From: CAYRTV01 sp046483285
GTDB lineage: Bacteria; Acidobacteriota; Aminicenantia; Aminicenantales; Aminicenantaceae
Direction: 5' to 3'
Assembly (NCBI GenBank): GCA_046483285.1
Contig: JAWODN010000055.1
Location: 1-64,000 of the forward strand
Length of the DNA stretch: 64,000 nt
The notes beneath the pieces were generated by a model. That model did not search any database, was not told the origin of the DNA, and was given only the letters and a program-made list of their open reading frames with translations. Both the position numbers and the translations under genes were made by a program. How positions within the stretch are numbered: position 1 is the first letter of the stretch; every line of letters starts with the position of its first letter. Positions 1 through 9,597 of this stretch are shown here, in pieces.

Positions 1-1197
1 AGTTCGCCCACCCGCGGAAGTGTACTGACAGGAAGACATCCTTACCGCTATGGTATAACCCATGCCAACACCGGACATATCAAAGAGGAGGAAGTATTGT
101 TACCCGAAGTTTTAAAGGAACATGGGTATACTACGGGCCACTTTGGCAAATGGCATCTGGGCACCATGAGCAAATGGGTGATAGAAAGCAACAGGGGTGG
201 TTATGCGTCAAAGAATCACCATTCACCACCGTGGGAAAATGGATTTGATGAATCGTTTTCCAACGAAGCCAAATCTCCGACCTGGGATCCGATGATCAAC
301 CCTCCCCTGGAAGTTCATGGAGCAAACAGTAATCAGGAACCCGGCGATTCATACGGAACTTATTATTGGACCGGTAAAGGGCGCATTGCTACCGAAAATC
401 TGGAAGGAGATGACTCCAGGGTGATCATGGACCGGGCGGTATCCTTTATCCAAACAGCAGTGGAACAAGATCAGCCCTTTTTAAGTGTGATCTGGTTTCA
501 CACTCCCCACACCCCGGTAATAGCAGGAGGCAAATACCTGAAAATGTATGATCATTTATCTGAAAATAAGCAACATTACTATGGTTGTCTAACTGCTATG
601 GATGATCAGATCGGCAGATTAAGGGAGAAGCTCAGAAGCTTAGGTGTTGCCGAAAACACTATGGTGTGGTTCTGTTCTGACAATGGGCCGGCGGCAGTAG
701 GCGGAGGTCCGGGAATGAAAGCCGGTGCAAGGCAACAGGGATCCACCGGCGGATTAAGAGGAAGAAAAGGGACTGTGTTTGAGGGAGGAATACGGGTTCC
801 TGCCCTCCTGGAATGGCCTGCCCGGATTGACGAACACAGAGAAACGGATTTTCCTGCGGTTACTTCTGATTATTACCCCACCATCCTGGATATCCTGGAA
901 ATCAATGTGGAAGATCAACCACAACTGGATGGTATCAGCCTTAAAAACGTGATTGAAGAGGAGCAAATAAACGAACGTCCTCAGCCCATAGGATTCCAGC
1001 ATCGTTTTGAGGGTCAACAGTGGTATGTATGGAATGACAATCAATATAAGCTGATCTATAAAGAAGATGATGATCAATACCTGCTGTTCGACCTTTATAA
1101 TGATCCGAATGAAACAGAAAATATTGCCGGAGAACATCCTAAAACGGTTGATAGGATGAAAAATGAATTACAAAATTGGCTGGATTCTGTCAATTAA
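1..1197 (+). CDS. Sulfatase, serine-type, 5' end outside the window
   Basis: This is a type I sulfatase (alkaline phosphatase superfamily) that hydrolyses sulfate esters, probably on polysaccharides. The reading frame is open to base 1, so the gene is partial and the TTG at 97 is not its start. The first visible residues, SSPTRGS followed by VLTGR, match the family signature C/S-x-P-S/T-R. The very first codon (AGT, Ser) is the residue that would become formylglycine, which makes it the serine type matured by anaerobic radical-SAM enzymes. FGKWHLG (about visible residues 47-53), HTPHTP and SDNGP are further family motifs. The N-terminal signal peptide is not visible. It neighbours a PQQ-like protein and a GH95 fucosidase, which suggests breakdown of sulfated fucose-containing glycans. 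That role is inference. Confidence 0.9.
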   Translation, partial: SSPTRGSVLTGRHPYRYGITHANTGHIKEEEVLLPEVLKEHGYTTGHFGKWHLGTMSKWVIESNRGGYASKNHHSPPWENGFDESFSNEAKSPTWDPMINPPLEVHGANSNQEPGDSYGTYYWTGKGRIATENLEGDDSRVIMDRAVSFIQTAVEQDQPFLSVIWFHTPHTPVIAGGKYLKMYDHLSENKQHYYGCLTAMDDQIGRLREKLRSLGVAENTMVWFCSDNGPAAVGGGPGMKAGARQQGSTGGLRGRKGTVFEGGIRVPALLEWPARIDEHRETDFPAVTSDYYPTILDILEINVEDQPQLDGISLKNVIEEEQINERPQPIGFQHRFEGQQWYVWNDNQYKLIYKEDDDQYLLFDLYNDPNETENIAGEHPKTVDRMKNELQNWLDSVN

Positions 1198-1267
1198 TTC
1201 TTTCAAGGCAAAATAAATACTTAGAATAAAAACTGAAGGACGATTTATTATAAATAGGAATGGAATT

Positions 1268-4200
1268 ATGAGAAGAAAACCATTGCTAAACTTAGCTTTT
1301 ATTGTTGCGGGCCTCCTTGTAATCGGAAGTGTTTATTGGTATTACAGCCATTATCGCTTTACCCGAAAGGCCAACCAGATATTGGAAGAGACCGGCACAG
1401 AAGGAGGATTCATTGTACACCAAGGATTTAATGAAGGCCGGTTCACTGCTGCTTTACGAGCCGATGATCGTTATCTTGTTCACGGGATAAGTCCCGATAA
1501 AGATAAGGTGGAGAAGGCGCGGGCGTATATTCATGATTTTGGATCATATGGGGAGGTTTCTGTGGAACAGTGGGACAAGGAGGCACTTCCTTATACCGAC
1601 AACCTGGTAAATTTGTTGGTGGCAGAGCAGCCCGGTAAACTTTCCATGGATGAAGTCATGCGGGTCTTAGCGCCTGAAGGCGTTGCATATATAAAGCAGG
1701 AAGGAGGTTGGAAGAAAAAAGTCAAACCCAGGCCTTCAGAAATTGATGAATGGACCCATTATCTACACGGGCCGGATAACAATGCAGTCGCCCGGGACTC
1801 GGCAGTTGGTCCGCCACAGCATTTACAATGGGAAGCCGGCCCTGAATTTCTCCGTAGCCATGAGCACATGGCCAGCATCAGTGCGGTTGTTTCCGCTGGG
1901 GGAAGAATTTTCTCCATTGTCGATGAAGGCCCCACCGCCTTCATTGCTGCCCCCAGCAACTGGAAGCTGGTAGCAAGAGATGCATTTAACGGGGTGCGCT
2001 TATGGGAAAAAAAGATAGAGCCCTGGGAATATCGCCTCAGAGGGTTCAGAAGCGGACCCCCTGAACTCAAAAGAAGGCTTGTAGCCAGCGATGACCGGGT
2101 TTACGTAACCTTGGGTTACAATAAACCGGTTGTCTCCCTGAATGCAGCCACAGGTGCTATAGAACGGGAATATTCGGATACTAAGGGGACACTGGAGATA
2201 GTATACAAAGATGGAATACTTTATCTTGTAGCCGGACAACGCCCCTCTCTCGAACCGAAAAAGTATTTTGCCGATAGTATAAATACATTTTCCGCTGATT
2301 TTTTCAGAGGAGTCTTAAGCGGTACCCCCCGGGCTCATAATAAACGCCTTATTGCAGTGGAGGCAAGTACTGGTGAGATGCTCTGGCAAAAAGATAACGC
2401 TGTTACAGAGGAACTCATGCCTACTACTCTCTGCCTGGGGAATGGGAGGATTTATTTTCAAAATCCCAGCCAGGTAGTCTGCCTGGAGGCAGAAACCGGA
2501 AGAAGAATTTGGAATGCTAGTCGCCCTATACAGTCAACCCGGCTTGGATGGTCCACTCCAACCTTGGTATACCACAACGGCATTGTATATTCTGCTGACC
2601 GTAAGGTTCCCGGGAAAAAGGAAAGTAACAACGATACAGTCAAATGGATACCCAGCAGTATGGGAGGAGGAGCTGCCACGCCAAGGGGGAAATTGATAGC
2701 TTTTTCTGCAGAAAACGGAGATCGCTTGTGGAGCTGCCCGGCGCGGGAAGGATACAATGCTCCCGTAGATGTTCTTTTGACGGGGGGAAAGCTGTGGACG
2801 GGAGATATTGTGGGGGCTAATGATCCCGGAATAACTAAAGGAAGGGATCCCAAAACAGGAAAAGTTGATGTGACCCGGCCCGAAGATCAGGAGTTCTATA
2901 CCCCTGGAATGCCACATCATCGTTGTTACCGCAACAAGGCCACTTCCCAATATCTCATTACCGGAAGAGCCGGCACTGAGTTCGTAGATATGGAATCCGG
3001 AGAGGCCATTCCCAATCATTGGGTAAGGGGCACATGCCAGTATGGGGTTATGCCCTGTAACGGCCTGCTTTACGCCCCTTCTCATCCTTGCGCCTGCTTC
3101 ATGAGGGCCAAGATCAATGGTTTCAATGCATTGGCTCATACTCTACAAGGGCCTTCCCATGCTAATGCGAAACAGAACAAACTTGAAAAGGGACCGGCGT
3201 ACAACAAAATACAAGTCTCTGAAAAGGATCAGGAATCAGGCAATTGGCCAACTTATCGCCATGATTCAAGGCGAAGTGGTCAGACCGATACCAGTCTACC
3301 TGAGAATCTTTCCCCTAGCTGGAAAACCAAACTCAAAGGAGAGTTGACCAGTCCGGTTATTTCCGGAGGCAGGGTGTTTGTTGCCTCTATTGACAGGCAT
3401 TTGCTATATGCACTGAATGCCAATACCGGTCAGGTGTTGTGGAAATTCACGGCCGGTGGACGGATAGATTCTCCTCCTGCCATTTATAAAGGCCGCGTGC
3501 TTTTCGGATCTGCCGATGGAAAGCTCTATTGCCTCCGGGCCTCCGACGGAGAGCTGGTATGGCGCTTCCAGGCCGGCCCCATTGACCGCCGGATCGTTTC
3601 TTACGGACAGCTTGAATCGGCCTGGCCGGTTCACGGAAGTGTCCTGGTAGAAAACGGTTCCGTATACTTTTCTGCAGGGCGCTCCTCCTTCCTGGATGAT
3701 GGATTACACATTTACCGGCTTGATCCGGAAAGCGGAGAAATATTATACGAAAAGACAATCAACAGCCGGGATTCCGAAACAGGTCAACAACCCAAAAATA
3801 TCATCAAAGGATTTAGTATAACCACCGGTGCCCTTCCTGACATTCTTTCGAGTCAGGATGGATCTATATTCCTGCGGCATAAACGATTTAACTTTGAACT
3901 GGAAGAACAAGCTCCTGAGGTACCCCATCTATTCAGCTCAACCGGTTTTTTGGATGATTCGTGGTGGCATCGGAATTATTGGATTATGGGCACCCATGTA
4001 AATTCCGGCTGGAGCGGATGGCCCAAAATGGGCAACCAAGTTCCTTCCGGCCGGCTCCTTGCCTTTAATGATTCTACAATCTATGGCTTCGGCCGGGATA
4101 GTTACGGGAGACACGGGAGCCATATCGGTATTGATCCTGCAACTTACTGGGGCTATACCGAGATGCATGGTACTGCTACTCAATACCGGTTATTCAAAGC

Positions 4201-4516
4201 CCGCCGGGCTGTTGATACCAACAGATGGAAATCCGAATGGAATAGGGATATCTCGCTTTTGGTCCGCTCAATGATCATGGATGATTCAAAAATATTTCTG
4301 GCTGGTCCGCCGAATGGCAGTGATTTAAAGAATATTTTTTCAGCGCTTAAGGGCAAAGAAGGAGGTTTATTGTATATTGTATCTTCTGAAGGACAGATAT
4401 TAAAAAAATACAAACTGGATGCTCCTCCGGTTTTTGATGGTATGGCAGGAGCAGAAGAAAAAATATATCTGTCTACATTAGATGGAGATGTTTTATGTTT
4501 TGAAGATGAATATTGA
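1268..4516 (+). CDS. Membrane-anchored PQQ-like beta-propeller protein with methyltransferase-like N-terminus
   Basis: The protein has 1082 residues. Residues 8-27 form one hydrophobic anchor. Residues 40-150 resemble a worn class I methyltransferase fold (LPYTDNLVNLLVAE, then EVMRVLAPEGVAYI) with no clear SAM-binding glycine loop. From about residue 160 there are repeated propeller blades such as LLYALNANTGQVLWKF and KLYCLRASDGELVWRFQAG, typical of PQQ-like (quinoprotein) or BamB-like domains. The propeller probably sits outside the cytoplasmic membrane. Substrate and cofactor are unknown, and quinone binding cannot be shown from these motifs. It lies 70 bp after the sulfatase with only a weak AGGA upstream of the ATG. 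Large proteins of this type are common in Planctomycetes and Bacteroidetes carbohydrate loci, so a role in glycan use is plausible but unproven. Confidence 0.7.
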   Translation: MRRKPLLNLAFIVAGLLVIGSVYWYYSHYRFTRKANQILEETGTEGGFIVHQGFNEGRFTAALRADDRYLVHGISPDKDKVEKARAYIHDFGSYGEVSVEQWDKEALPYTDNLVNLLVAEQPGKLSMDEVMRVLAPEGVAYIKQEGGWKKKVKPRPSEIDEWTHYLHGPDNNAVARDSAVGPPQHLQWEAGPEFLRSHEHMASISAVVSAGGRIFSIVDEGPTAFIAAPSNWKLVARDAFNGVRLWEKKIEPWEYRLRGFRSGPPELKRRLVASDDRVYVTLGYNKPVVSLNAATGAIEREYSDTKGTLEIVYKDGILYLVAGQRPSLEPKKYFADSINTFSADFFRGVLSGTPRAHNKRLIAVEASTGEMLWQKDNAVTEELMPTTLCLGNGRIYFQNPSQVVCLEAETGRRIWNASRPIQSTRLGWSTPTLVYHNGIVYSADRKVPGKKESNNDTVKWIPSSMGGGAATPRGKLIAFSAENGDRLWSCPAREGYNAPVDVLLTGGKLWTGDIVGANDPGITKGRDPKTGKVDVTRPEDQEFYTPGMPHHRCYRNKATSQYLITGRAGTEFVDMESGEAIPNHWVRGTCQYGVMPCNGLLYAPSHPCACFMRAKINGFNALAHTLQGPSHANAKQNKLEKGPAYNKIQVSEKDQESGNWPTYRHDSRRSGQTDTSLPENLSPSWKTKLKGELTSPVISGGRVFVASIDRHLLYALNANTGQVLWKFTAGGRIDSPPAIYKGRVLFGSADGKLYCLRASDGELVWRFQAGPIDRRIVSYGQLESAWPVHGSVLVENGSVYFSAGRSSFLDDGLHIYRLDPESGEILYEKTINSRDSETGQQPKNIIKGFSITTGALPDILSSQDGSIFLRHKRFNFELEEQAPEVPHLFSSTGFLDDSWWHRNYWIMGTHVNSGWSGWPKMGNQVPSGRLLAFNDSTIYGFGRDSYGRHGSHIGIDPATYWGYTEMHGTATQYRLFKARRAVDTNRWKSEWNRDISLLVRSMIMDDSKIFLAGPPNGSDLKNIFSALKGKEGGLLYIVSSEGQILKKYKLDAPPVFDGMAGAEEKIYLSTLDGDVLCFEDEY

Positions 4517-4691
4517 GATGAGTCATGCGAACACAGGATTTAGAGATTGATCAACTTGATGAGATTTTCAAAGTGATCTGTCAAAGGCAAGAGAGAACAG
4601 ACAGGGAGAGGGATTTCATACCATAAAAGATATGAACTGTTTGCTTGAATTCTTGAAGACATTATTTTAAAAACTTATAAATCTGACTGAT

Positions 4692-7016
4692 ATGAAATTA
4701 TTCTTCAATCTGGCAACGATTGCAATTTTGATCTGCTTTACCTCAATAGAGTTAAATGGGCAGGAACTAAAAAAAGAAGATAAACTTTGGTTTAAACAGC
4801 CAGCCTCCGAGTGGGATGAAGCCCTGCCTGTCGGCAACGGCCGGCTGGGTGCCATGGTATTCGGCGGTGTTAAGCACGAGCGCCTCCAGTTGAACGAAGA
4901 GAGCATTTGGACCAAAGGTGGCAGACTCGAGGATAAAGAAGACGGTTACAAATCCATTCCCAAAATCCGAAAGCTTTTGTTTGAAGGAGAATATAAAAAG
5001 GCTGAACAGATGTCCAAGGAAAAGCTGATGACCGAACGCCTGCCGTCGGGAACCAACACCTATCAAACCTTGGGCAACCTGAATATCCGGTTTAAAGGTA
5101 TTGAAAATTACAGCAACTACAAGCGTAAGCTGCAACTGGATAGTGCACTGGTAAAAACTACTTTTCATGCCAACGGGACAAAACATATACGCACCGTTTT
5201 TTCCTCGGCTGTCGACGAAGCCTTGGTTTTGCTGGCCAAAGCGAACAAACCCGGACAGATCACCGGAACCCTTGAACTTTCACGCCCGGGTGACGGTGAG
5301 AAAGTAGTGGCAAAGGATGGAGTGATCACCATGTCGCAACATTTAAGCGACGGGAAAGGAGTAAAGTACGAAACCCGGATCAGGGTGATACCTCATGGTG
5401 GGGAGATGGAAGTTGAGGGTACCAAGGTCCACATCACCGAAGCCGATAAGCTGGAACTACGGCTGGTGGCAGCAACTGACTACCAGGGAGGAGATCCTTC
5501 CGGGATGTGCGAAGATTATTTGAATCCCCTTCAATCCAAAAGTTACCGGCAAATGCTAAAAGACCACATCGCCGAATATCAGCAATATTTCAATCGTGTT
5601 TCTCTTCAATTGCCCTTCTCCGAAGCAGCCGGTTTTGCCACCAATGAAAGGATAGATGCCCAAAAACGGAGCGTGTATGATCCTTCATTAACCGCCCTGT
5701 ATTTCCAGTTTGGGCGTTACCTGCTGATCAGCTCCTCACGGCCGGGAAGTATGCCGGCAAACCTTCAGGGCTTATGGGCTCAGGGCCTGGAACCACCATG
5801 GAATTCAGATTACCATATTAACATCAACATTCAGATGAATTACTGGCCTTCAGAGATCACCAACCTTTCGGAGTTACACATGCCCTTTCTTAAGTTTATT
5901 GGTAAACTCCGGGAAAATGGCCGGGAAACAGCCCAAAAACTATACGGAGTAAATGGCTTTACTGCCCATCACACCACCGATGCATGGCATCCTACCACAG
6001 CCTTTGGCGAACCCCAGTACGGAATGTGGCCAATGGGCGCCGCCTGGGCCTCCACGCATATATGGGAGCATTACTTGTTTACAGAAGATAAGGAATTCCT
6101 GGGGAAATACGGGTATCCGGTGATGAAAGAGGCTGCCCGGTTTTTGTCTGAATGGATGGTAAAACATCCGGAAACAGGGAAATGGATCACCGGACCATCG
6201 ATGTCACCGGAGAATGTTTTCATCACACCCAGCGGAAATAAGGCTTCTGTTTGTATGGGCCCTGCCATGGACCTGCAAATTGTCTGGCACTTGTTTCATA
6301 GCGTCATTGAAGCTTCAAAAGTGCTGGATACGGATTCCCAATTCCGGGAAAAGCTAAAAAGCCAACTGGCCAACCTGACACCGGTTAAAATCGGTGACGA
6401 CGGCCGGATTCTTGAATGGTCTAACGAAGAGTTAAAAGAAGCTTTGCCGGGTCATCGACATATGTCCCATTTATACGGGCTACATCCCTCCAACCAATAC
6501 AACTGGAACGACACGCCCGAATACATGGAGGCTGCTGCCAAAGTGATCGAAGAACGTCTGCAACATGGCGGAGGCCATACCGGATGGAGCCGGGCATGGA
6601 TGATCAACTTCTATGCCCGTCTGATGGACACGGAAAATGCCTGGGACAACCTGGTTGCACTCTGGGCCAAATCGACGTTGCCCAACATGTTTGATACCCA
6701 TCCGCCCTTTCAGATAGACGGGAACTTTGGAGGTACGGCGGCCATTGCCGAGCTGCTGATGCAATCCCACGCGGGAGAAGTGCATCTTTTGCCTTGTTTG
6801 CCTGACGAGCTTCCAAAAGGCAAAGTGACCGGACTCATGGCCCGCGGTGGACTTGAAGTGGAGATACAATGGGAAAACGGCCGGCTGGTTCAGGCAACCA
6901 TAAAATCCAAACTGGGTAATCCGGCCAAAGTACGCTATGGAGCCAAAGTGATAGAGTTTGACCTGGAAAAAGGCGAAGAGATTACATTGAATGATGATCT
7001 TATGATCATTAATTGA
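4692..7016 (+). CDS. GH95 alpha-L-fucosidase/galactosidase family, secreted
   Basis: The protein has 774 residues, close to the usual GH95 length. A signal peptide covers about residues 1-24 (hydrophobic stretch ending ELNGQ). The family entry motif EALPVGNGRLGAMVFGG follows. Candidate active-site segments are NSDYHININIQMNYW (about 370-384, the two Asn that hold the nucleophilic water), MSPEN (about 504-508, acid Glu) and DGNFGG (about 676-681, conserved Asp). These assignments rest on known GH95 enzymes that cleave alpha-1,2-linked fucose or galactose with inversion. There is no Shine-Dalgarno sequence before the ATG, unlike the downstream genes. Together with the sulfatase it suggests use of fucosylated or sulfated glycans. 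Confidence 0.92.
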   Translation: MKLFFNLATIAILICFTSIELNGQELKKEDKLWFKQPASEWDEALPVGNGRLGAMVFGGVKHERLQLNEESIWTKGGRLEDKEDGYKSIPKIRKLLFEGEYKKAEQMSKEKLMTERLPSGTNTYQTLGNLNIRFKGIENYSNYKRKLQLDSALVKTTFHANGTKHIRTVFSSAVDEALVLLAKANKPGQITGTLELSRPGDGEKVVAKDGVITMSQHLSDGKGVKYETRIRVIPHGGEMEVEGTKVHITEADKLELRLVAATDYQGGDPSGMCEDYLNPLQSKSYRQMLKDHIAEYQQYFNRVSLQLPFSEAAGFATNERIDAQKRSVYDPSLTALYFQFGRYLLISSSRPGSMPANLQGLWAQGLEPPWNSDYHININIQMNYWPSEITNLSELHMPFLKFIGKLRENGRETAQKLYGVNGFTAHHTTDAWHPTTAFGEPQYGMWPMGAAWASTHIWEHYLFTEDKEFLGKYGYPVMKEAARFLSEWMVKHPETGKWITGPSMSPENVFITPSGNKASVCMGPAMDLQIVWHLFHSVIEASKVLDTDSQFREKLKSQLANLTPVKIGDDGRILEWSNEELKEALPGHRHMSHLYGLHPSNQYNWNDTPEYMEAAAKVIEERLQHGGGHTGWSRAWMINFYARLMDTENAWDNLVALWAKSTLPNMFDTHPPFQIDGNFGGTAAIAELLMQSHAGEVHLLPCLPDELPKGKVTGLMARGGLEVEIQWENGRLVQATIKSKLGNPAKVRYGAKVIEFDLEKGEEITLNDDLMIIN

Positions 7017-7597
7017 GTTTTGGATATTGTTTGTGATTTGCCTGCCTGCCGGCGAGGCAGGATGCTTGCTAATTATTATTTGAGTTGCCACGAAAATGGT
7101 TTTGTTAACGTAAAAGACAATGTTTAATTTACTTAGAACCTGTTCATGAAGTTCTCCGTGTATCTCCGTGATTTCCTTTGTGTTCTCAGTGGTTAATATT
7201 ATATATTTATACCACAGAGTTTCACGGAGAACCTCACGGGCCGGGATTGCCGCAGATGCGAGGCGCAGGGCATGACGCTGTAGTCCTTCACCGCGAATGC
7301 CCTGCAGCAAAGTTTTATTGCGAGGCCTGCGGAGCAGGCCGTGGCAACCTTAGACGGATAGATTATAAAGAACCGGAGGCGTCTAAGATCCTCACGTCGC
7401 TTCGCCCCTCAGGACCCCGCCCGAAGGGTAAAAAAATTGCGATTAAAATAAAAATTGAAAAATGAAAAATGTTCAATTTGATCTTTCACTAAAAACCATG
7501 CTTATCGCTGATAAAAAAGAGATTGCAAAAACATCGCAATTTTTTTATGAATAGATCAGGTTTATATATATCTCAGATTTATATGCAGGAGGATGGT
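7017..7597. repeat. Gene-free stretch holding three kinds of repeat
   Basis: No gene is supported in these roughly 580 bases. At 7151-7232 there is an inverted repeat: GTTCTCCGTG at 7151-7160 is matched by CACGGAGAAC at 7223-7232, with a partial CTCAGTGGT/ACCACAGAG pairing inside. At 7233-7420 lies a GC-rich module that opens CACGGGCCGGGATTGCCGCA and contains the hairpin GGCCTGC-GGA-GCAGGCC. At 7421-7560 lies a copy of the AT-arm element described separately. An open frame at 7178-7465 is only repeat sequence. The change from the first repeat type to the others falls near 7233 and may mark the edge of a transferred block. Confidence 0.75.
7421..7560 (+). repeat. AT-arm element, copy 1 (upstream of glgE)
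   Basis: Left arm AAAAAAATTGCGAT is at 7430-7443 and right arm ATCGCAATTTTTTT at 7533-7546. They are perfect inverted repeats about 90 bases apart. CCGAAGGGT precedes the left arm and ATGAATAGATCAGG follows the right arm. The interior closely matches, in reverse complement, the copy at 63481-63626. The ATG inside the right end is in frame with glgE and could be mistaken for its start. Confidence 0.85.
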
Positions 7598-9583
7598 TTG
7601 AATTATGAAGGGCGTATTCGCGTGGTTATTGAAAATATTTCTCCTGAAATCAACGGGGGCCGATATCCGGTCAAAAGAGCCGCCGGGGAAACGGTTTCCG
7701 TGGAGGCGGATATATACGCAGACGGCCATGATCATATCACAGCCGTGCTTCTTTACCGCCGGTCCGAAGATACCGGTTGGCGGGAAATTCCTATGTCGCA
7801 TCTATCCAACGACCGGTGGCAAGGCGAATTTCAAGTGACCAGAACAGGGACGTACTTATACACTATTAAAGGGTGGGTGAACCATTTCCGCACCTGGCAG
7901 AAGGATCTCAAAAAAAAATTTGATGCCGGGCAGGATGTCCGTGTTGAATTGAAAATCGGGGCCGGTCTTGTCAGCGAAGCTTCCCGGCGGGCGGAAAACC
8001 CGGAGCGGGATGCGCTTAAACGGTGGTCCCATATTCTTTTAGGGGCAAAAAACCCTCCCGAAGATATGGCTGCCGCCCTCAGTCCGGAATTGAGGGAGCT
8101 GATGCAGAGATATCCTCCGGATAAATGGATATCGGTTTATGAACGGGAACTCAGGGTCGCTGTCGAGCGCCCCCGGTCATTGTTCAGCGCGTGGTATGAG
8201 TTTTTCCCCCGTTCTTTTGGAAGAAATCCGGGTCAGCACGGGACCTTGAAAGATTGCCGCTCGATGCTTCCGGAGATAGCGGATATGGGTTTTGATGTGG
8301 TGTATCTTCCGCCCGTACATCCCATCGGTCACACCCACCGGAAAGGAAAGAACAACAATCCCAAAGCCGGCCCAAACGATCCGGGAAGTCCCTGGGCCAT
8401 CGGTTCTGCGGAAGGAGGACACACCTCCATTCATCCTGAGCTGGGGACCCTGGCTGATTTTGAAGAATTCGTCGCAGCGGCGGAAGAAAACAATTTGGAA
8501 GTGGCCATGGATTTGGCGTTTCAGTGCTCTCCGGATCATCCTTATGTTAAGGAACATCCGGAATGGTTTCGCTGGCGTCCAGACGGCTCCGTCCAGCATG
8601 CCGAAAACCCCCCTAAAAAATATGAGGATATCATACCTTTGAATTTCGAAGCGGACAAATGGGAAGAACTTTGGGAAGAATTAAAGAGCGTGGTCTTGTT
8701 TTGGGCTGAAAAAGGAGTCCGGATTTTCAGAGTGGACAATCCCCACACCAAGCCGTTTGCGTTTTGGGAATGGTTGATCCGGGAAGTCAAGAATGATTAC
8801 CCGGATGTCCTTTTTCTATCCGAAGCTTTCACACGGCCGAAAGTGATGTACCGGCTGGCCAAAATCGGATTTTCGCAGTCCTACACCTATTTCACTTGGA
8901 GGAATTCCAAATGGGAAATTCAGGAATACCTCCGGGAATTGACTCAAACCTCCGTCCGGGATTTTTTCCGCCCCAATTTCTGGCCCAACACTCCGGATAT
9001 TCTTCCGGAAACACTGCAGCACGGCGGCCGGCCGGCTTTTATTACCCGTTTGGTGCTGGCGGCAACACTGTCCTCTAATTATGGAATGTACGGCCCCGCC
9101 TTTGAATTGGCGGTTGGTGGGGCGGTCCCCGGCAAGGAAGAATATTTAAATTCAGAAAAGTATGAGATCAAGCATTGGGACCGCCGGCGTCCGGACAGTT
9201 TGCGGGATATCATAGCCCGGGTCAATCAAATCCGCAGGGAAAATCCCGCCTTGCAGACCACGTGGAACCTCAGGTTTTTTGACGTCGACAATGAGTATTT
9301 ACTCTGCTATGGGAAGGCCGATGATGATCTGTCGAATTTTATTCTGGTGGCAGTCAATCTGGACCCTTTTCATATTCAGTCCGGATGGATAAGCCTTCCC
9401 TTAGCGGATTTAGGGATCAAGCCGGATCAGCAGGTTCTGGTTTATGATCTTATAAGCGGAGATAAATATTTTTGGCAGGGTCATCGAAATTATGTTGAAC
9501 TGAATCCCCATGTGCTCCCGGTGCATATTTTCAAAGTGTACAGGAGAATGAAGCGGGAACAGGATTTTGATTATTTCATGTGA
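7598..9583 (+). CDS. glgE: Alpha-1,4-glucan:maltose-1-phosphate maltosyltransferase (GlgE)
   Basis: GlgE (GH13_3) extends linear alpha-1,4-glucan with maltosyl units from maltose-1-phosphate in the cytoplasm. The start chosen is TTG at 7598, because AGGAGG lies 5 bases upstream at 7587-7592 and the resulting 661 residues match the family length. Earlier in-frame starts fall in or just after the upstream repeat. An N-terminal immunoglobulin-like domain (IRVVIENISPEINGG) precedes the barrel. FRVDNPHT carries the nucleophile Asp (about D380) and FLSEAFTRP the acid/base Glu (about E409). Their spacing of 29 equals that of the characterised Streptomyces enzyme. It is followed 14 bases later by the treS-maltokinase fusion, which makes its substrate. 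Confidence 0.95.
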   Translation: MNYEGRIRVVIENISPEINGGRYPVKRAAGETVSVEADIYADGHDHITAVLLYRRSEDTGWREIPMSHLSNDRWQGEFQVTRTGTYLYTIKGWVNHFRTWQKDLKKKFDAGQDVRVELKIGAGLVSEASRRAENPERDALKRWSHILLGAKNPPEDMAAALSPELRELMQRYPPDKWISVYERELRVAVERPRSLFSAWYEFFPRSFGRNPGQHGTLKDCRSMLPEIADMGFDVVYLPPVHPIGHTHRKGKNNNPKAGPNDPGSPWAIGSAEGGHTSIHPELGTLADFEEFVAAAEENNLEVAMDLAFQCSPDHPYVKEHPEWFRWRPDGSVQHAENPPKKYEDIIPLNFEADKWEELWEELKSVVLFWAEKGVRIFRVDNPHTKPFAFWEWLIREVKNDYPDVLFLSEAFTRPKVMYRLAKIGFSQSYTYFTWRNSKWEIQEYLRELTQTSVRDFFRPNFWPNTPDILPETLQHGGRPAFITRLVLAATLSSNYGMYGPAFELAVGGAVPGKEEYLNSEKYEIKHWDRRRPDSLRDIIARVNQIRRENPALQTTWNLRFFDVDNEYLLCYGKADDDLSNFILVAVNLDPFHIQSGWISLPLADLGIKPDQQVLVYDLISGDKYFWQGHRNYVELNPHVLPVHIFKVYRRMKREQDFDYFM

Positions 9584-9597
9584 GGCGGGCAAACACC

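Noticed and set aside
4525..4626. 33-codon frame between the PQQ-like and GH95 genes
   Set aside because: It has no ribosome binding site and no recognisable domain. It may be a remnant but cannot be supported.
6480..7310. 276-codon minus-strand frame
   Set aside because: Most of it is antisense to the GH95 gene, whose motifs are clear on the plus strand.
7178..7465. 95-codon open frame after the GH95 gene
   Set aside because: It runs through the inverted repeat, the GC-rich module and into the AT-arm element, so it is repeat sequence.
7421..7560. Riboswitch or tRNA in the AT-arm element
   Set aside because: The interior is AT-rich and differs between copies, with no known aptamer core or cloverleaf. 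Only the arms are conserved.
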